64,000 nucleotides of DNA from Phoenix dactylifera (taxonomy: Eukaryota > Streptophyta > Magnoliopsida > Arecales > Arecaceae). The DNA is taken from positions 16,254,129 through 16,318,128 of the forward strand of contig NC_052397.1 of assembly GCF_009389715.1 (NCBI RefSeq), written 5' to 3'. Under the pieces are notes generated by a model. That model worked only from the letters and a program-made list of their open reading frames with translations, did not search any database and was not told the origin of the DNA. Each line of letters opens with the position of its first letter. Position 1 is the stretch's first letter. Shown piece after piece: positions 9,475 through 23,365 of the stretch. The position numbers were made by a program, and so were the translations under genes.

Positions 9475-12400
9475 TTGGAACAATGACAAAGGACAGCATA
9501 ATTGACCTTGCGACAAGTCATTGGGTTATTAGTGATACCACTGGCACCAACATACACAGGAACATTCAACACTAGATCCTTGAGACCGGCCCGTCTGCAA
9601 ATTGAAGAGAGGTTCATCATCTTTCATGAATAAGATACCTACAAAAGCATCACATATGGGTTAGAACTTAGTAGCATGAACTGCAAAGATCCGAACATGA
9701 TTGGACAGTTAGCAAGAGAAGGCATTTGATACTTGATGCATGGGGTATGAATTTGATTGGTTAAAACCTCTTCTTTTTATTTTAAAAAAGGTTTTTTTCT
9801 CAATAGCAATAATCAGAGTTGGTTCGAGATATACCTTCAAAAGTGAAAAAAAATTAGGTAGGGTTCAGCTAGCCAATCTTGCAATACTTGCACTGGACAA
9901 TGTTGGCTTTGGGTCGATGGAACATATACATAATATTGGGTTTATCAATAACCTTTCTTCCAGCAGATAGAGACTAGTATCTTAGAAAAAGCACCGACGT
10001 CAATCTTTCCATATATAACAAATCACAACCATCTTTACCACTTACCCTGCAACAAGACCACCCAATACTTTGCTTCCCAAATATTAAAAATAGAGCGTGT
10101 TAAAAAGAAATGAGAAGTGCTAACCACTCGTATAAATTGTTTTCCAAATCCTTAAAAATACTTCACAATGCAATGACAGAATTAGTCTATTAGTCCTCCT
10201 TTTCTTAGCACACACACGTACATATATAACATGCCGCTTTAGATTTTATTCTATTAAGGCCATCCAACAAAAAACCTTCACCCTGAAGGGTAATGCCCCT
10301 GTGAAGCATGCATAAGATATGACTCCTCTAGACAAATTTGACATTTCTCTGTAACATGCTTCTTTTTAAGAACTAGGACTGGAGGATGCCTGGCCATAAT
10401 TTGGGTGAAGGTGGGGTCGAACACAGCTCACTGGTATCTAGCACCCAGTGACTTTATTGATAAGAAGAGAGGCTAGACAGCCACCGGCTTTTATTCAGCC
10501 CAGTGACTTTGCCAACTTAACCAGTTGCCACATTTCCTCTGACTCAAGTTCAGCAAGTCATTTAGTGAACCAAACAAGATGTAAAACTTTACAAGCAGAA
10601 GTTAATACTTAATACAGTGTTTTTGAAATTATCAAAGCATACACGGGAACTTCCCTGGAGAGGCAAACCTCAAACCCAACTTCGATTTCAAAAGGCCTCT
10701 CAAATCTGTTGATGCTTTGATTCATTCAATTCAAGGCATTTCAAACCTATAGAATCACATACAAGTAAAAATGAAATCCCAATTTGATACATGGGTATTC
10801 AAGTCCACAAATCTGTCAATGATTGATTCTCATATTTACATCACCACAGGTGAGGAAACAAGTGTAAGTCTAGCATCAAATTCCTCAAGTCTGTCAGTGA
10901 TTGAACACCATTTTTAAATCACTATACGTGAGGCACCAAGAGTTTTGAGGGAAAATTGGGCTTAAGGCGCCAAGGAGTTAAGTCTAATAAATCACATAAC
11001 TTCCTGTTGCAATTGCAAATGATTCTCATTCTCAGAATAGACCATATGTTGTAAACTAGCATAGTTTACCTCTAACACCATACTTTTACAACGACTAGAC
11101 TTAAGACCTGGGTTTGCTTAGAATTCTTGAGAATGAGACGAATATACTATAATTACTGCTTCCCACTTATAGTTGTCTCATGATTTGAAGACAGACAGTA
11201 GAAAAAGCCATTTTTTTTTCATTTCTACTATCCTCCAAACATGACAAGGACTCCCACGAGTAGGAAAACAACATGGTAAAGCTAATATGCTTGTTTAAGA
11301 CATAACATTGTAACAAAATAACTTTTAGAGCATAATTGCATAAGAAATGAGAAAGGGCAAACATGTGCATATAATAGTAGCCAAGAACTACATCTGAAAG
11401 TTCAGTTTTTACAAATAGTTCTTAAAGTGTAAATTAGTAAGCAACTAGAAATGGCAAATCTGTGCACGAAAGAGCAGCCAAGGACCGCAACAATCTCAAA
11501 GATCAGTTTTTACAATTGTTTATAACAGAAAGCCCTTCTCAAAAGCTTCCTGATGCCAACAAAATGCACCTATCAACTTACATATCTCCCATTCCATAAT
11601 TTTGATGTTTGTGACGAAGTAACTCTTTCTCAGAAACAATGCTACAGTCGCTTTCATGATCTCATCTTTGATTGAGTTGAAGAACCCTTGGCAGAGAGTT
11701 GAATCCATTCAGAAAAAAGCTTGGATATTTAATAGTTCACTAGACTACCACTGTGTTGGATTACTTGTTAGTTTTTCGTCAGTCACCCTCTGCATGACTC
11801 TTAAGTCTGCGAAAGAAAGAAAGCATGCCCAAAGTGATCCTCTTCCCCTTTCTTTTCTAGAATAGGGTTTATAAAGAGAGAAAATGTTATTACCGATCCC
11901 ATTTTCACCTATGAGACACACTGCCCCAACTGAAGCGCTGAGAATTTTCCTTTTGTTATTAATATTGGTCAGAAACTTGTTTCTTTCAATCGCATTTATC
12001 AACTGCTTTTTTCCTTTAGTGAATTTTTCTTCCAACAATGTTCTCTCTTCAGCTTTGTTCACCACAACCACACCACAAAAAAAAAAAGAAATTATTTTGT
12101 TTCTCTGTTTCAAATTAAGTTGCACTGCCGCAGATCATGAAATGAACTCAGGCGGAGGAGAAGCCTCCTTCCTTGACCCCAACACCTCTCGTCGGAGCTT
12201 TGATTGATCTCATAACCATTTCTTATCCAACCATATGGATTCAAACTTCGAAAGGAAAACAAAATCTGGAGTTCTCCACGAAAAATGGGTTATGAATGGA
12301 AGTGAGAACTGGTAAAATCCCTTAAGCACCATCCTCAATATCACGGCAATTGACGAAACAAGAAATCAATCCGAAAATATAAAAAGGCCTGCCTTTGCAC

Positions 12401-12862
12401 TCCTTTATCTCAGATTTCAAAGGAAGATCAACATAATCGCATACTCCCATACAGTTGGCAAGTTCCTTTATAGTACACCTAACAAGATATCACCTTCTAA
12501 GGCCTCTAAGCGAAACGGAACAAGGCAACTTGGAGGCGAACTCAACGACATCATGGCCTCAAAAAATACTGAAAAGAAACGATCTTTGTCTAGAAACTCT
12601 CCTTCCAGCAAACAATCCACTCCTGAGACCACCGACACCTTCCAATCCTAAGAAGACAATAGATATTAAAGAAATCCACAAGCATCAGCTATAAGTTCTT
12701 CGAATCCTCGTCGGGGGTCGCATCCCTCGGATCCATTCATCGTATCCAATAAAGAAGATGGGGGAGAAGAATTTAAAGACAGGGGAAAACCCTCAATTCT
12801 AGAGTGGAAAGAAGAGGAGGAAAAGGAGAGAACGAGGAGCGGTGTAAAGCCGAGTGTGTTAC
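9475..12862 (-). other. Probable 5'-UTR intron region of the L27 gene
   Basis: This lies between the L27 coding exons and a GC-rich candidate leader exon. A TTTGCAG acceptor at about 9595 would place the remaining leader at 9475-9594. The frame through it reads GLKDLVLNVPVYVGASG without a useful start; I do not recognise it. The rest (9600-12860) is AT-rich, and scattered open frames such as 11745-12125 show no motif. Confidence 0.4.
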
Positions 12863-12960
12863 CTGAAACGACGCCGCCGCCGCCGCGCGCCGCCCGCTCT
12901 TCCTCGTCGTCTGCTGGCCTTCTCTGTTCTCGCTTTCACCGCGATGGAGCCGGAGGCGAG
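12863..12960 (-). other. Candidate 5'-UTR exon and promoter edge of the L27 gene
   Basis: A short GC-rich island (GCC-trinucleotide rich) on the minus strand ends in GTTTCAG|GTAACAC, a good donor, and contains no ATG on that strand. Many plant genes for ribosomal proteins begin with such a leader exon. The link to L27 is inferred only from strand and position. Confidence 0.4.
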
Positions 12961-13059
12961 CTTCGATTTTCTTTTAGGTTATTTCAGTTGGGTGTAGTCA
13001 GGTTCGGGTCCGAGTGCACCCATTCTTTACAACATTGTTTTAGGTTTTGGTAACCTAAG

Positions 13060-15110
13060 CCGGTGACATTTAAGTGTAGGTACTAAATTTACTATTTAAG
13101 TGACATTGTAAGATGCACATACCAAGTTTATGCAATAGCATCGATCACTTATTATTAACAGTTAATACATAATAAAATATAAATTAGATTCAAATATTTT
13201 GCAAGTTTAACATAAATAAATTATCGTATTTATTTTAAACTTTATTTTTGAACCAGTCCTATACTTCTTCTATATCTTTTGAAAAGTTTGAAACCAAAAT
13301 TCACTCTTCAAATAAATTTTGTTTGAGAATACTTTGATATATTATTTTACTAGATTTTGAGTAAACAATCATAATAATATTTTATAATTTTTCAGCTTCT
13401 CTATATCCTAAAAATAGAGATAATTTTTTTATTTCAAAATTTATTTATTTATTACAATTTTATTATCAGATTGTTCTAATATATGTAATAAATCTTGTCC
13501 TATCAAATATAATTGACTATTGACTTACAGATTGGATAGTTAATATCGTCCAATCAATGGAAAAGTGGAATGATAGAGCGACTATAGTGTGGACGGATAT
13601 TCCTCCAGATTTTGTGTATGTTTTATTTTCTGATTTCTGTGGATATGTTTATATTAGATTGGTATGATAAATTTGATTTACAAAAAAAAATTCATATTGA
13701 TGTAGGTAAAATTGGTCATCGCAACCTAAATTTTGAATCATAATAAAACCAATAAATTTGTATATATACTCAATGAATTATTAGAAGCCCTAGATTTATG
13801 CTGAACAATAACCATCAAAATCACAAATAATTAAGTTGCTACTCTAAAAAATATGGTATAAATAATTCTAATCGAAGCTGCATTACTGTCTACTTACACA
13901 CCAAACTAACCTCATACGATGTAGAAATTTTATACACTTTTTGGTAGTATGTAGAATAATAGAATCACTTGTGAAATAAGATTAGTGGGCCTAGGATTAT
14001 GGTGATCAAGCACTAATAATTATACAAAGAGGATTATAAGAAGAACAAAGTTAAGGAGAATTAATTTAGAGAGAAAAAATAAACGAATATTATTAATAAA
14101 TAAATTTTACAAAAGAACAAGATAAAATTTTAAAACGTCTTCCAAGATCTCTCTCCGATAGTCTAGTCACAAAGGACCGGTGCAATCCACCTCCAACAGG
14201 CGACATGGATCCTTCACAGAGAAGCTAAAAATTAATCTTCAAACTTAAGCAAGGACACTATTACTGTTTATTTAAAATAACACTTTTCTAAGCTTATTAA
14301 AACCCGGAAGCCAACCTTTGCTCCAACTAAAAGACAAAAATACTTTATCCTAGCTTGGGTAACATGGGGATAACGAACTAGAATAAATAACAATTGAGAA
14401 CATAATCTTAGTTAAATTAGGATTCACATTGAATGTCCAACAAAATTGGACCTAGTTTGATTAGACATAAATGACCCAATTATACCCAAGAAAAATTAGT
14501 TCAACTAGAGGACTAGTATGGAGATAGATGGAAGTATCATCTAAGTTGGACTGACATTTCTTTCCTTTCAACTTTTTTTTTTCTTTGCGGAAGGAGAGGG
14601 ATTGGGATGTTTGGACGATATATGAATTCACATCCTACCGATTCAAGAATTAGATCAGGTCAAGTAGAGATCGAGTCTAGATCTAAGTTGGATCGACTAT
14701 GTATTAGGGACAAACCGAAGTTTCAAGTGGATATATTTATTAGAAAAGTCCAGAAAATTATCCACTAATAGTGAGACTCAAAATATAATTAATAAATTTT
14801 ATAAGAATTGTTAATGATATAAGTAAAATTTACATTATATACTGGATATCGAGTATATACCGGGTCCAGATTAGGTCAAGCTAGATCCATAAAAATCAAA
14901 CAAATATGTATATATGATTAGATTAGATAAATTTTTAATAAACCCTGATCCAGACCCAGATCGAGTTTTAGGTCTAGGTGGGATCTAGGTCCCTCAAACT
15001 TGAGCTCACTTGAAAAACTGATCCAGTCTTAGCAAAGGCTAGGATTTTATTTCGGGCCAACTGCATCTACTTGACGGCCTATTTCCTGGTCCTCGCGTCG
15101 CCCTTTTATC
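13060..15110. other. AT-rich intergenic DNA
   Basis: No gene is seen. The segment 14600-15010 repeats AGATCTAAGTTGGATC/GATCCAGACC-like words and looks like an old, diverged repeat. The rest is unique-looking AT-rich sequence. Confidence 0.45.
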
Positions 15111-15116
15111 TGGATT

Positions 15117-15232
15117 CTGGGCCGCCGTCACAAACCGGCCCGAAAGTGCCCATTTTCCTTCAAAAAGCGTGCGCGTTGACTCACTGACCACGTCGACTCG
15201 TCACCTAACTCGCCGTGTTAGGGTTTTAGGGA
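15117..15232 (+). promoter_or_regulatory. Site II and telo-box promoter of the NFD6-like gene
   Basis: TGGGCC (a site II element) lies near 15118, and TTAGGGTTTTAGGG (double telo-box) lies at 15218-15231, about 60 bp before the ATG. This pairing is typical of plant nuclear genes for ribosomal and mitochondrial proteins, in keeping with the gene downstream. Confidence 0.6.
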
Positions 15233-15291
15233 GGTTTCTCTATTGCGTTCGCTTCCCCTCGTCCGCTCGATAGAGGTAGCGAGGGCGGGAA

Positions 15292-16243
15292 ATGGCGTCG
15301 CTATGTAGGTTCGCCGCCGTCGTTGCGAGGTCTGCCGCCGTCCGCTGCAAAACCTCACTTCCCAAGCCCACGCTTTCCAGGAGAGCGGCCCCTCTCTTTC
15401 GGAGGTGAAGCAAAGCCTCTAAAAACCTAGTTTTTGCCGCTTTTCTCCCCCCTTTCCCTTCTCGATCATAGGATTCTTATCTTGCGGCTTGTGGCTTTCC
15501 AGGTCGGTCGCGCCGGCGTTGGGAAGCGTGGAGTCTCTGATGCCTCTCCACAGCGCCATCGCCTCCGCCCGTCTCAGGTCCTTCATAGCCGTCGATTCCT
15601 CCTGCTGGAGCTGGCTTTCTCAAGGTAATGGTTAAGAATTCTTTGGCTCTTCCAGATTCTGACAATTCTAAGCTCTTTTTTTTTTTTTAAAAAAAATCCT
15701 TATTTCGTCAGCTTTTTATTTGGCATGGATGAAATCTTTGCTAGTTGAGGCTTTGGCTGACTGTTTCTTGAGCACTAGTATTTTATGACTCGATATACAA
15801 AGTTAACATTAACAAACTACTGCATTTCATATAAAGTTAATATGCTTAATGAGTGGTGTTGGTTGATTTTTGTTGTAAAAATTGGAACTTTTGTCTTCTG
15901 AAAATTCTGTTGATAGGTTTAAACAAGCGCATCTGATCAGGGCTACGAAGAGTGCAAGGAGAAGGGATGGAACGTTGCATGTGAGGATTTTGAATCGTAA
16001 CTGAAAATGAATGAGGCCAAGCTTTCTTGTAAAGTTTTGAAATGTGATATTTCATCAACATATTGACAACAATAATTCAGTGCCTTTAAGTTTGTGAAAA
16101 TTTGTTTTTTGAATGATATAGATGCTCGATAAATATTTAACATGATTTCTGCGGGAAAATAGTGGAGGTCGCAGGTGAATCAATTCTAACGTCACCTTAC
16201 TTGTTTTTCTTCTTCATGATATAGGATGTGCTTTACCTTTGTG
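15292..16243 (+). CDS. NFD6: NUCLEAR FUSION DEFECTIVE 6-like small mitochondrial protein
   Basis: This is a small plant organelle-targeted protein; in Arabidopsis its loss blocks polar-nuclei fusion. Three exons: 15292-15404, 15503-15624 and 16224-16243. All junctions are GT-AG and the codon phases agree. The start MASLCRFAAVVARSAA gives an Arg/Ala-rich transit peptide. The family core follows: GSVESLMPLHSAIASARLRS, then FIAVDSSCWSWLSQ. The chosen last exon ends the protein in GCALPL (84 aa). A second possible last exon at 15917-15936 (after TTGATAG) would end it in GLNKRI, also 84 aa. Alternative 3' exons that change only the last few residues are, as I recall, normal in this family. Evidence for the core is strong; which end is used is open. 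Confidence 0.88.
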
Positions 16244-16259
16244 ACCAAGGTCTGCTGGA

Positions 16260-19200
16260 TCTATGCGGGGTAGATTCCTATAGCTTCTCTGTTTATTTGA
16301 AGACAAAAATAACTCTGTTTAAGCTTAGAATTCACAAATTATATCAAAGCTGCTGAGACAGATGTGTTTTATGTGGTTTGCTCTCTTGCGGCATTTTTTG
16401 GGTTCTTGATATAACATTTCTTCATTAATGTTGTTTTCTTAGCTAGCATTTTACATAAATTTGGTGCTTTTCCAAGCATGGATGTACTACATTTTCATAA
16501 TATCATGGCTTTCTTATGTGTGTGTCTTCCCTGTGATCTAGATAACGGTATAAATCTTGTATACTTATGAAGCAACTAAAAATGAACAGCTAAGCCCACA
16601 ATGCAGTTTTGACTCATAATGAGCTGTTATGCTTCTATAATGCATTTCGTGTTCAATTGTATTAGTTGATTGTCCTGCTGCACCTAGAGCAGCTACTTCA
16701 GCCTATCTTTATCAAAAATGTGGACTTTTGGCGGACAATGTTTAGCATTCCTACACTTTACCATAAACATCAAGATTCAAGTAAATGTCTTTGTTCAGAA
16801 GCGTGGCATTTGACTCTTCATGCTTATTGATATGAAGCAATACTTTAATTGTCATATTATGCATACCGCAAGACTTCTCTCGCACCATATCTTCACAGCT
16901 TAGAGATTGAAACTTGTGCATGCATCATCATATTCTTAGCTAACAATAATAATTTCCTAGTAGATTCTACCATGTTTGGTACATATATCTTGAATATATT
17001 TTTAACGCAAAGGTGATTAGTAAAGCTATTCTGTTTAGTTGGAAAAAATGCTGAAACTTCAAACTCGTTTACTATATTGATGAGTTAAATTAAATGGAGT
17101 GTGTATCATAAAAAATTCTGGACCACTTCTTCTAACTTTATACATTCTTTTCATTATAGGGAATTAGGCACGATATATGTGGCTAGTTTGCGCTAATACT
17201 CCTTCTTGTGATCTTGATGGTGACTTGGTGATGTGTCACTATATTCGTATGAGGATCGCTAATGATGAGATCTCTGAAAAGGTTGACGAGAGTAGTATTT
17301 GAATCTTTGAAGTTTTATGGAAATGAAGGAAAATGTTTCTCAAAATATGAATTTACTTTGTCTGCAATATTTGAAAGGTCCCTTACCATTCATAAGTAGA
17401 TTGACGTTTTTTATGGAGGTTTTGTTTGAGAAATGTGAAGCCAGGAAGGCATCAAGAGGTGCAATATACATAATTATGGATTGAATGCAGTCGTCAGATT
17501 AAGTAAATGTAGACAGTTTAGATCTTGCAAAATTCAGTATAATAAAACAATCAATCTGAAAGGAGATAAGTAGATGGTGTAATATCTGATGGGTGAGCAT
17601 ATGAATGGATTTCCCATCATTGTTATCCGAAGACTTAGCTGTGAGCTGTAATATTGAGATCTTATGAGGTTTTATGTAACAAAACAACAGGAGATTATAC
17701 TAATGTTGCAATATTTGCTTGGTTCCCATCAGTGTTATCTGAAGACTTCAGATAATTTTTTAAAGCTTGTTGGGTTTTTTTGGCACTTAAACACCCCATG
17801 ACACTTTATGACATTCACTGGCACTTCAGATTGTGAAACCAGTGTAACTTTACTTCAACTGAGGATCTCATTAGTTTCTTCTACGTATTTGAACATACAA
17901 TTTAGTAGAAGTATGAGGGCATTGCTGAGTCGGTTTTCCTAGGGCTATCATTTTGAAATATTCTGGGTGCCTTAACTTCTCACTTGTGTCATATATTTAG
18001 GTAATATTGTTTCCTATATAGTATGGATATTTTGTTTGATTAGATTATTTTCCCCACAAGCTTAGACTAGATGATGTGAATAAAGGGGGAAGGGGATGAG
18101 GTCATTTCAATGAGTCTCAAAAACAAACACTTTGTATTTTCTGAAAACCAACGTTATAGGCTTGAATAGTCTTTCTTTAATATGAAAATCCGTCTGAGAA
18201 AACAAATGTGACAATGGATCTCTACATTTCTTTTTATCAATTCATAAAAAGAAACCATTTACCTAACTTTCTAGAATGTAGTGTAGTGAACTTTAGTAGT
18301 AGCTCTAAGAATAGTTCAACACATTCTATTAAAAATGGGTTGGGATTGTTTGCAAAGAAATTCTAAATGATACTTGCATGGAGACACTGATATTACATGT
18401 ATAGTCGTTTACGATATTTAATACTTGTATTTGTGATGTCTTATTATATAATGAATGTCTTGAATGGGGAAACTTAGTTTTGTTACCAAAGAAGTTATAG
18501 GAATTGATGATTGGAAACAGGTCAAAAGCATTCTATTTTAAGCTGGATTTTGGCAGACATATTCTTTGGCAAGAATGTTTACTTATAGATGGATTTTGGT
18601 GGCGAATAGATAGGCTTTTTTATCTAGCGCATTGAAGGTTTAGCATGTGAAGAGGTAGACTATAAGAGGAAAGAAAAGGATTCATGACTGGATTGGTATT
18701 AGGAAGGATGAAGCATGAAAAATGGAGTCGTACTTGGACAGTGAAAATATATCTGAAAGAGAGAACTTGTTTGTGCGTGGAGGAAATAATGCATGTAATG
18801 ACAGTTCACTCTGGAAAAAATTGAGGAATAAGATAGGTGAGAACTAGGACGAGAACTATTTGTTTGATGCTTTTCTGAGATAAAGAGAAGATGTAAATGT
18901 GAGAGCGCGATGTCGTAGTGAAGGAGCTTGCATAGAGAGGCTACTGGTGCAAGGTAAAGAAAATAATGGTGGCTATTATTATTGTCATGTCCGAAGTAAT
19001 CTTTTAATATTTCAATCCAAGTATGTGTGAGGAAATGGTTATCTGAGACATTTTACTAAATTAATGAATTGCTAAGCTTCCAACTGGATTGGTTTTTTTG
19101 TGGAAGTAGAATAATTGCTAGAGGGAGTAATTATAAGTGGAGCACTGCAACATCTGTTTTTTAGATATCGGAGGGGTGATAGAGAAAGTTTTAGAATGTT

Positions 19201-19500
19201 AAATAACCTCTTCCTAGTTCATAGAGCTCCAATTGTCTATGACATTTGGGAGATTATTAGTACACATGGATGCTTGTTTTGGCCCTCACTGCTGTGCAAG
19301 TCCAAATTTATATGTAGTGTAGGTTCAACAGCATCATGATCTTCATGGCCAAACAATTTGACTGTAGACTAGTCTCACAAAAAAAAAGGGAGGACTGTAG
19401 ACAAGATTGTCTTTAAAAAAAAATCCTAAACGGCTGATTACTATTTCCATAATTTTGTTTTTGAGCCAAACTAATTGCATGTCAGTTTGAACTAGGAAAA

Positions 19501-19547
<47 letters not shown>

Positions 19548-22230
19548 ATTGTGTAAGGAAGGCCCACCTTTTGGCCTGGTTAATGATTCTCATTCAAATT
19601 AGCGTGTAAAGAATCACATCGTAATTTGGTGCATAATAGTTGTGATTCAGCATTCATTTTTTTTGTAAACCATGTTGAGATCTCTAGTAGCCCCATTGTT
19701 GCTAGGAATTTTTTCCCTACATTGCTTACATGAAGATTACATGGATGCCTACATGGATGTCTTTTACGTTGCTGATTAATCTTCCCTTTTTTTGTTTCTC
19801 CTCATAATGAATACCTAGACTTTGCCGTTCCTCGGTGATGGAGACAGAGGGCTGCTGTTATCTCACCAAATTGAGCTGCTCCTTATTACTTATTTTCAAA
19901 CTGAGCTTATAATTCCCAGCTTCTGTGAATGTTGGTGATTGTACTGTGTATGACAGATAAACACTTACCAATTCCTTTAAGAAACTTATAACTCAGTTTT
20001 CCAATCAGCGAACAAAACTGTGTGGAGTTAGTTGCTTTTTAATCTTTGAATTCTAGAAACGAACCAGTTAATGAGCTTGCCAATGCTGCAAGCCTGCAGT
20101 GTCATCAATGCAACTGGTGGTTATAGAGCCCTTTTTCTTTACCAGATAACAATTTCTTGTGATTTCTTGTGTCACGACTGGGCATTCTAGTAATCATCCA
20201 GCTGAATATGAGAATGGATGGTTTGCCGGTGACGATTATAGTCTGTCCATCAGGGATCATTTGCACATTAAAAACAGAGGTCTGGAAACTTATGCTGGCC
20301 CTGAATTCACCAGTGTGAGTCTGCCAAAACTATGTTGTGGTTAAAAACAAGCAGTTGAAGGGGCTGGAAAGCCAATAAATTGAGACTACTTTGTCTCTTG
20401 AAAAGGATCTGTTGCACCAAGCATATTATGTATGTGCTTATAAGGATGGGGCTCTGCGCCGCCCTGTATGTAGGAGAGTGTCTTTTAAGCTGTCTCAGTT
20501 AAGCAGGCCGAACAGTCAATGATTCTCATGTTGTAAGAATTATCAAAAGAAATTGATGATGATTTATTCAGTTCTCAGTGTATGGTCTTGATTTCTTACT
20601 CTAGATGTAGCTTCTGATGATGCTGACAATATATTTTCATGGATTGAACTTTCTGAAGTGATTAGAACGACGTCGCTTTCGTCGCCACTGACCCATGCCG
20701 GCTAGTTGAGCTGCTTATCCTTCTCATCTTTGACCACCATTGGATGTGCATTGGAATTTGGAAGAGGATCGGGGTATTCTTATTCTGGTTAGTCTTTGTG
20801 GCTGATAATGTTGGAGCCCTGGAAATAATGGTGTCAACTTCAGAGAGGACTCTGGATATGGTGAATGGTGATGCTTTGTAGAAGCCTATGTTTGAAAGCT
20901 CTGATGTGCCCTCAGGGGTTACCTTTTTTTTCTTTTCATGTACAGTTTACACCAAAAAAAAAAAGAGAGTAAAAAACCATCGGAACAACAAAAGAACCAA
21001 ACAAAGTACAAGAGCAATCAGAGTTCCCGAGATTTTTTTTTGCAAAATAATAATCAAATTGGAAGGCAGAAAAGAGGGGCTATCAAAAGAAACAGGTTGA
21101 TGTTGAGGGGCTACTCAATCAGCTGCACCATTTTCTTCTTTAAATATACGTCAAAATGTTCTTTAGGATCTCTAAATACTCTCAAGCTATGTTATGACAA
21201 TAATTAGAAAATTTACTGAAGGAAAATTTGACATTTTTGGTCTCTTAAATTTATTTTTGTCATCTAGTTGTTTTAGGAAATAATGTCTATAATAGCTATA
21301 ATTGCGGTCCTTGCCAATTGACCATAATAGAATATTTTCTTATTATTTGTTGTTTCTATTTCATGATGCTATAGTCTTATCCTTAGGTGTCCCCAATACA
21401 TTTATCATATGACTCTTATGAATTTTATACTAACAACTTCCTTAAATAAGCACTCAATTAAGACAAGTATAAAAGAGTCTTAGCATTAAAATACTAAAAT
21501 CCGATTATGCTAAATAGAATAGAATATTATTCTATTTATTTCACCAATTAAACTCCAAAGTCTTTAATTAACATGTTAAAATATTTTAATTCGCACCATT
21601 AGGCGGCACCCTGCCGTCCATTTGACTTGATCTATTCAACGATCTTCTACATAGTGGGTTTACCTGACTCAAAGCCAAGATTGGTATTCTAAATGTAATA
21701 AATCAGTATCAATTCTTTATTATTAACCATAATTATGGTATAGCATATCAATATTAGATCGAACGAGGCAAAGCATACTATACTACATCAGTTTGCTATG
21801 GTACAAAATAGATAATAATATCCAGTACATTAATTCGGTTTCATACTGAATGTATCAATATAATAATAAAATAATACTGATACGATACTTTACCGAATTA
21901 GCATATCTTAATCATAATTATCAAAGTCTATCTTATTAAAGAATTTTATTGGTTAAACATTTTCATTTCATGGCAGAGAAGCCATGGGATTCATGGTCTG
22001 GTCCCTGCCCCAATTCTCCCTCCTCTTCCTCCTCCCATCCATTCCGTAACCAACGGCAACCCTCGGCTCCGATGTATAGCATATTATGGGACCCAAATGG
22101 ACACAGAATCCAAGCCAGGTGTGCTCTCTTTGATGAGATGACACGTCGACAGATCCCAAAAACAAAGGCCTTACAAAAAAAAAAAAAAAAAAAAAAATCC
22201 CAAACAAAGTCCTTATAAAAATAAATTCTC
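16260..22230. other. Long stretch without a recognised gene
   Basis: The first part may be 3' UTR or alternative 3' exons of the NFD6-like gene. The rest is AT-rich. It holds a TC microsatellite (19505-19547) and, at 21600-21950, ATAATA/TATCAATA-rich DNA. One open frame at 20159-20344 (GHSSNHPAEYENGWFAG and on) has protein-like composition but no domain I know. Confidence 0.45.
19505..19547. repeat. (TC)n microsatellite
   Basis: About 20 uninterrupted TC units. Confidence 0.97.
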
Positions 22231-22374
22231 TCTCTTTCTCCCTGTCTCTTCTTGGTACAAAAATAACAGAGAGCCGCTCCTTTGTTCGCTGTCTCTCTCT
22301 CTCTCTTTCGTCCCATCTCGTCGGACGCCGAAAGGGATAGGAGAAGCCATCGGAGCCTCGATTCGGATCGCCCG
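22175..22374 (+). promoter_or_regulatory. Promoter and 5'-UTR exon of the At1g01500-like gene
   Basis: A 23-nt poly-A tract (22175-22197) and CT-repeats precede a non-coding first exon that ends CCCG|GTGAGTCG at 22374, a strong donor. The next acceptor is probably TTTGCAG at 23258-23264. Spliced this way, the leader would begin exon 2 with a 22-codon upstream ORF (ATG at 23265, stop at 23331-23333), which ends 32 bp before the main ATG. The uORF is a possible translational control. Confidence 0.5.
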
Positions 22375-23365
22375 GTGAGTCGTGGTTACGGGGTTTCCAT
22401 CGAATTATTGTTCATATTACTTGTGGACGTTCTATGGATCAAGAGAACGAGAGAGACGTTTGGGTGGGGTGGGGTGCGAGAGGAAGAGTGGTGGCTTTGG
22501 CGCGTCGTGTGACGCAGGAGGTGGCCGGCGAATTTTTTGTTGGCTGTCCTGCGTCTTCCTTCGTGGGTTTGTGATATAAAAACGGCAACTTTTTTATGTA
22601 TTTAGCTCCACCTTTGCGATTAGGAACAAAATATTATATTGTATGTCAGAGAGAGAGAGAGAGAGAGAGAGGAAAGGATAACCCGTAGAAGTGTGTCAGG
22701 TATGAGGTATGATATCTGGTTTGGCTTTTCAATCTCTGTTCTTGATCGGGAAAGTGGCTCTTTGTTTCATTCGGTTTATACTATTTGTATCGAATCTAGT
22801 GGATTGGGTTTGTTCTTCTTCTTTTGTTTACTGTTTTCGTCTTTGATCTTTTGGGTGTGTGTTTCTTTAAAGCGATCTTGTTTGCCGATTATGATGGAAA
22901 AGAAAGAGTCTTTCTACAAGTTGTGTCACCAGAGGTGGAGGACGCCTCTCCCTTCAGAATTATAAGGAGGTTTTGCATACCTTCTGTATGCTTTCTTGCA
23001 CCTTGAGCCGGAATTAGATTCGTTTTTGTTTTGCGTTTTCTTTTTCTTTTTTTCGTGATACCATAGACGTAAAATTGTATGTTGAAAAGAACAAAGTGGC
23101 CGCTTTCTTTCATAATTTTTTTATCAATATCTGTTGTATAATTATGCCTATTTAATATTTAAGTTGAAGAAAGTTTCCGTGTCTTCTTGATGTTGATGTC
23201 TTTTAGTTGTTGTTTCAATTCTGATAGCTTGGTGTAAATTGTTGACCATCAGTTCGCTTTGCAGATGCGGAACTTTGATTTCCCTGTGTTCTTTTTGCTG
23301 GAATCTCTCTTCTCATTGTCAACACTGATATGAAAAGATTTTTCTGAGAGGATCGTGCTCCAATT

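Noticed and set aside
12455-12694. 79-codon plus-strand frame before the L27 leader
   Set aside because: No start context, domain or splice support; it lies in presumed intron of a minus-strand gene.
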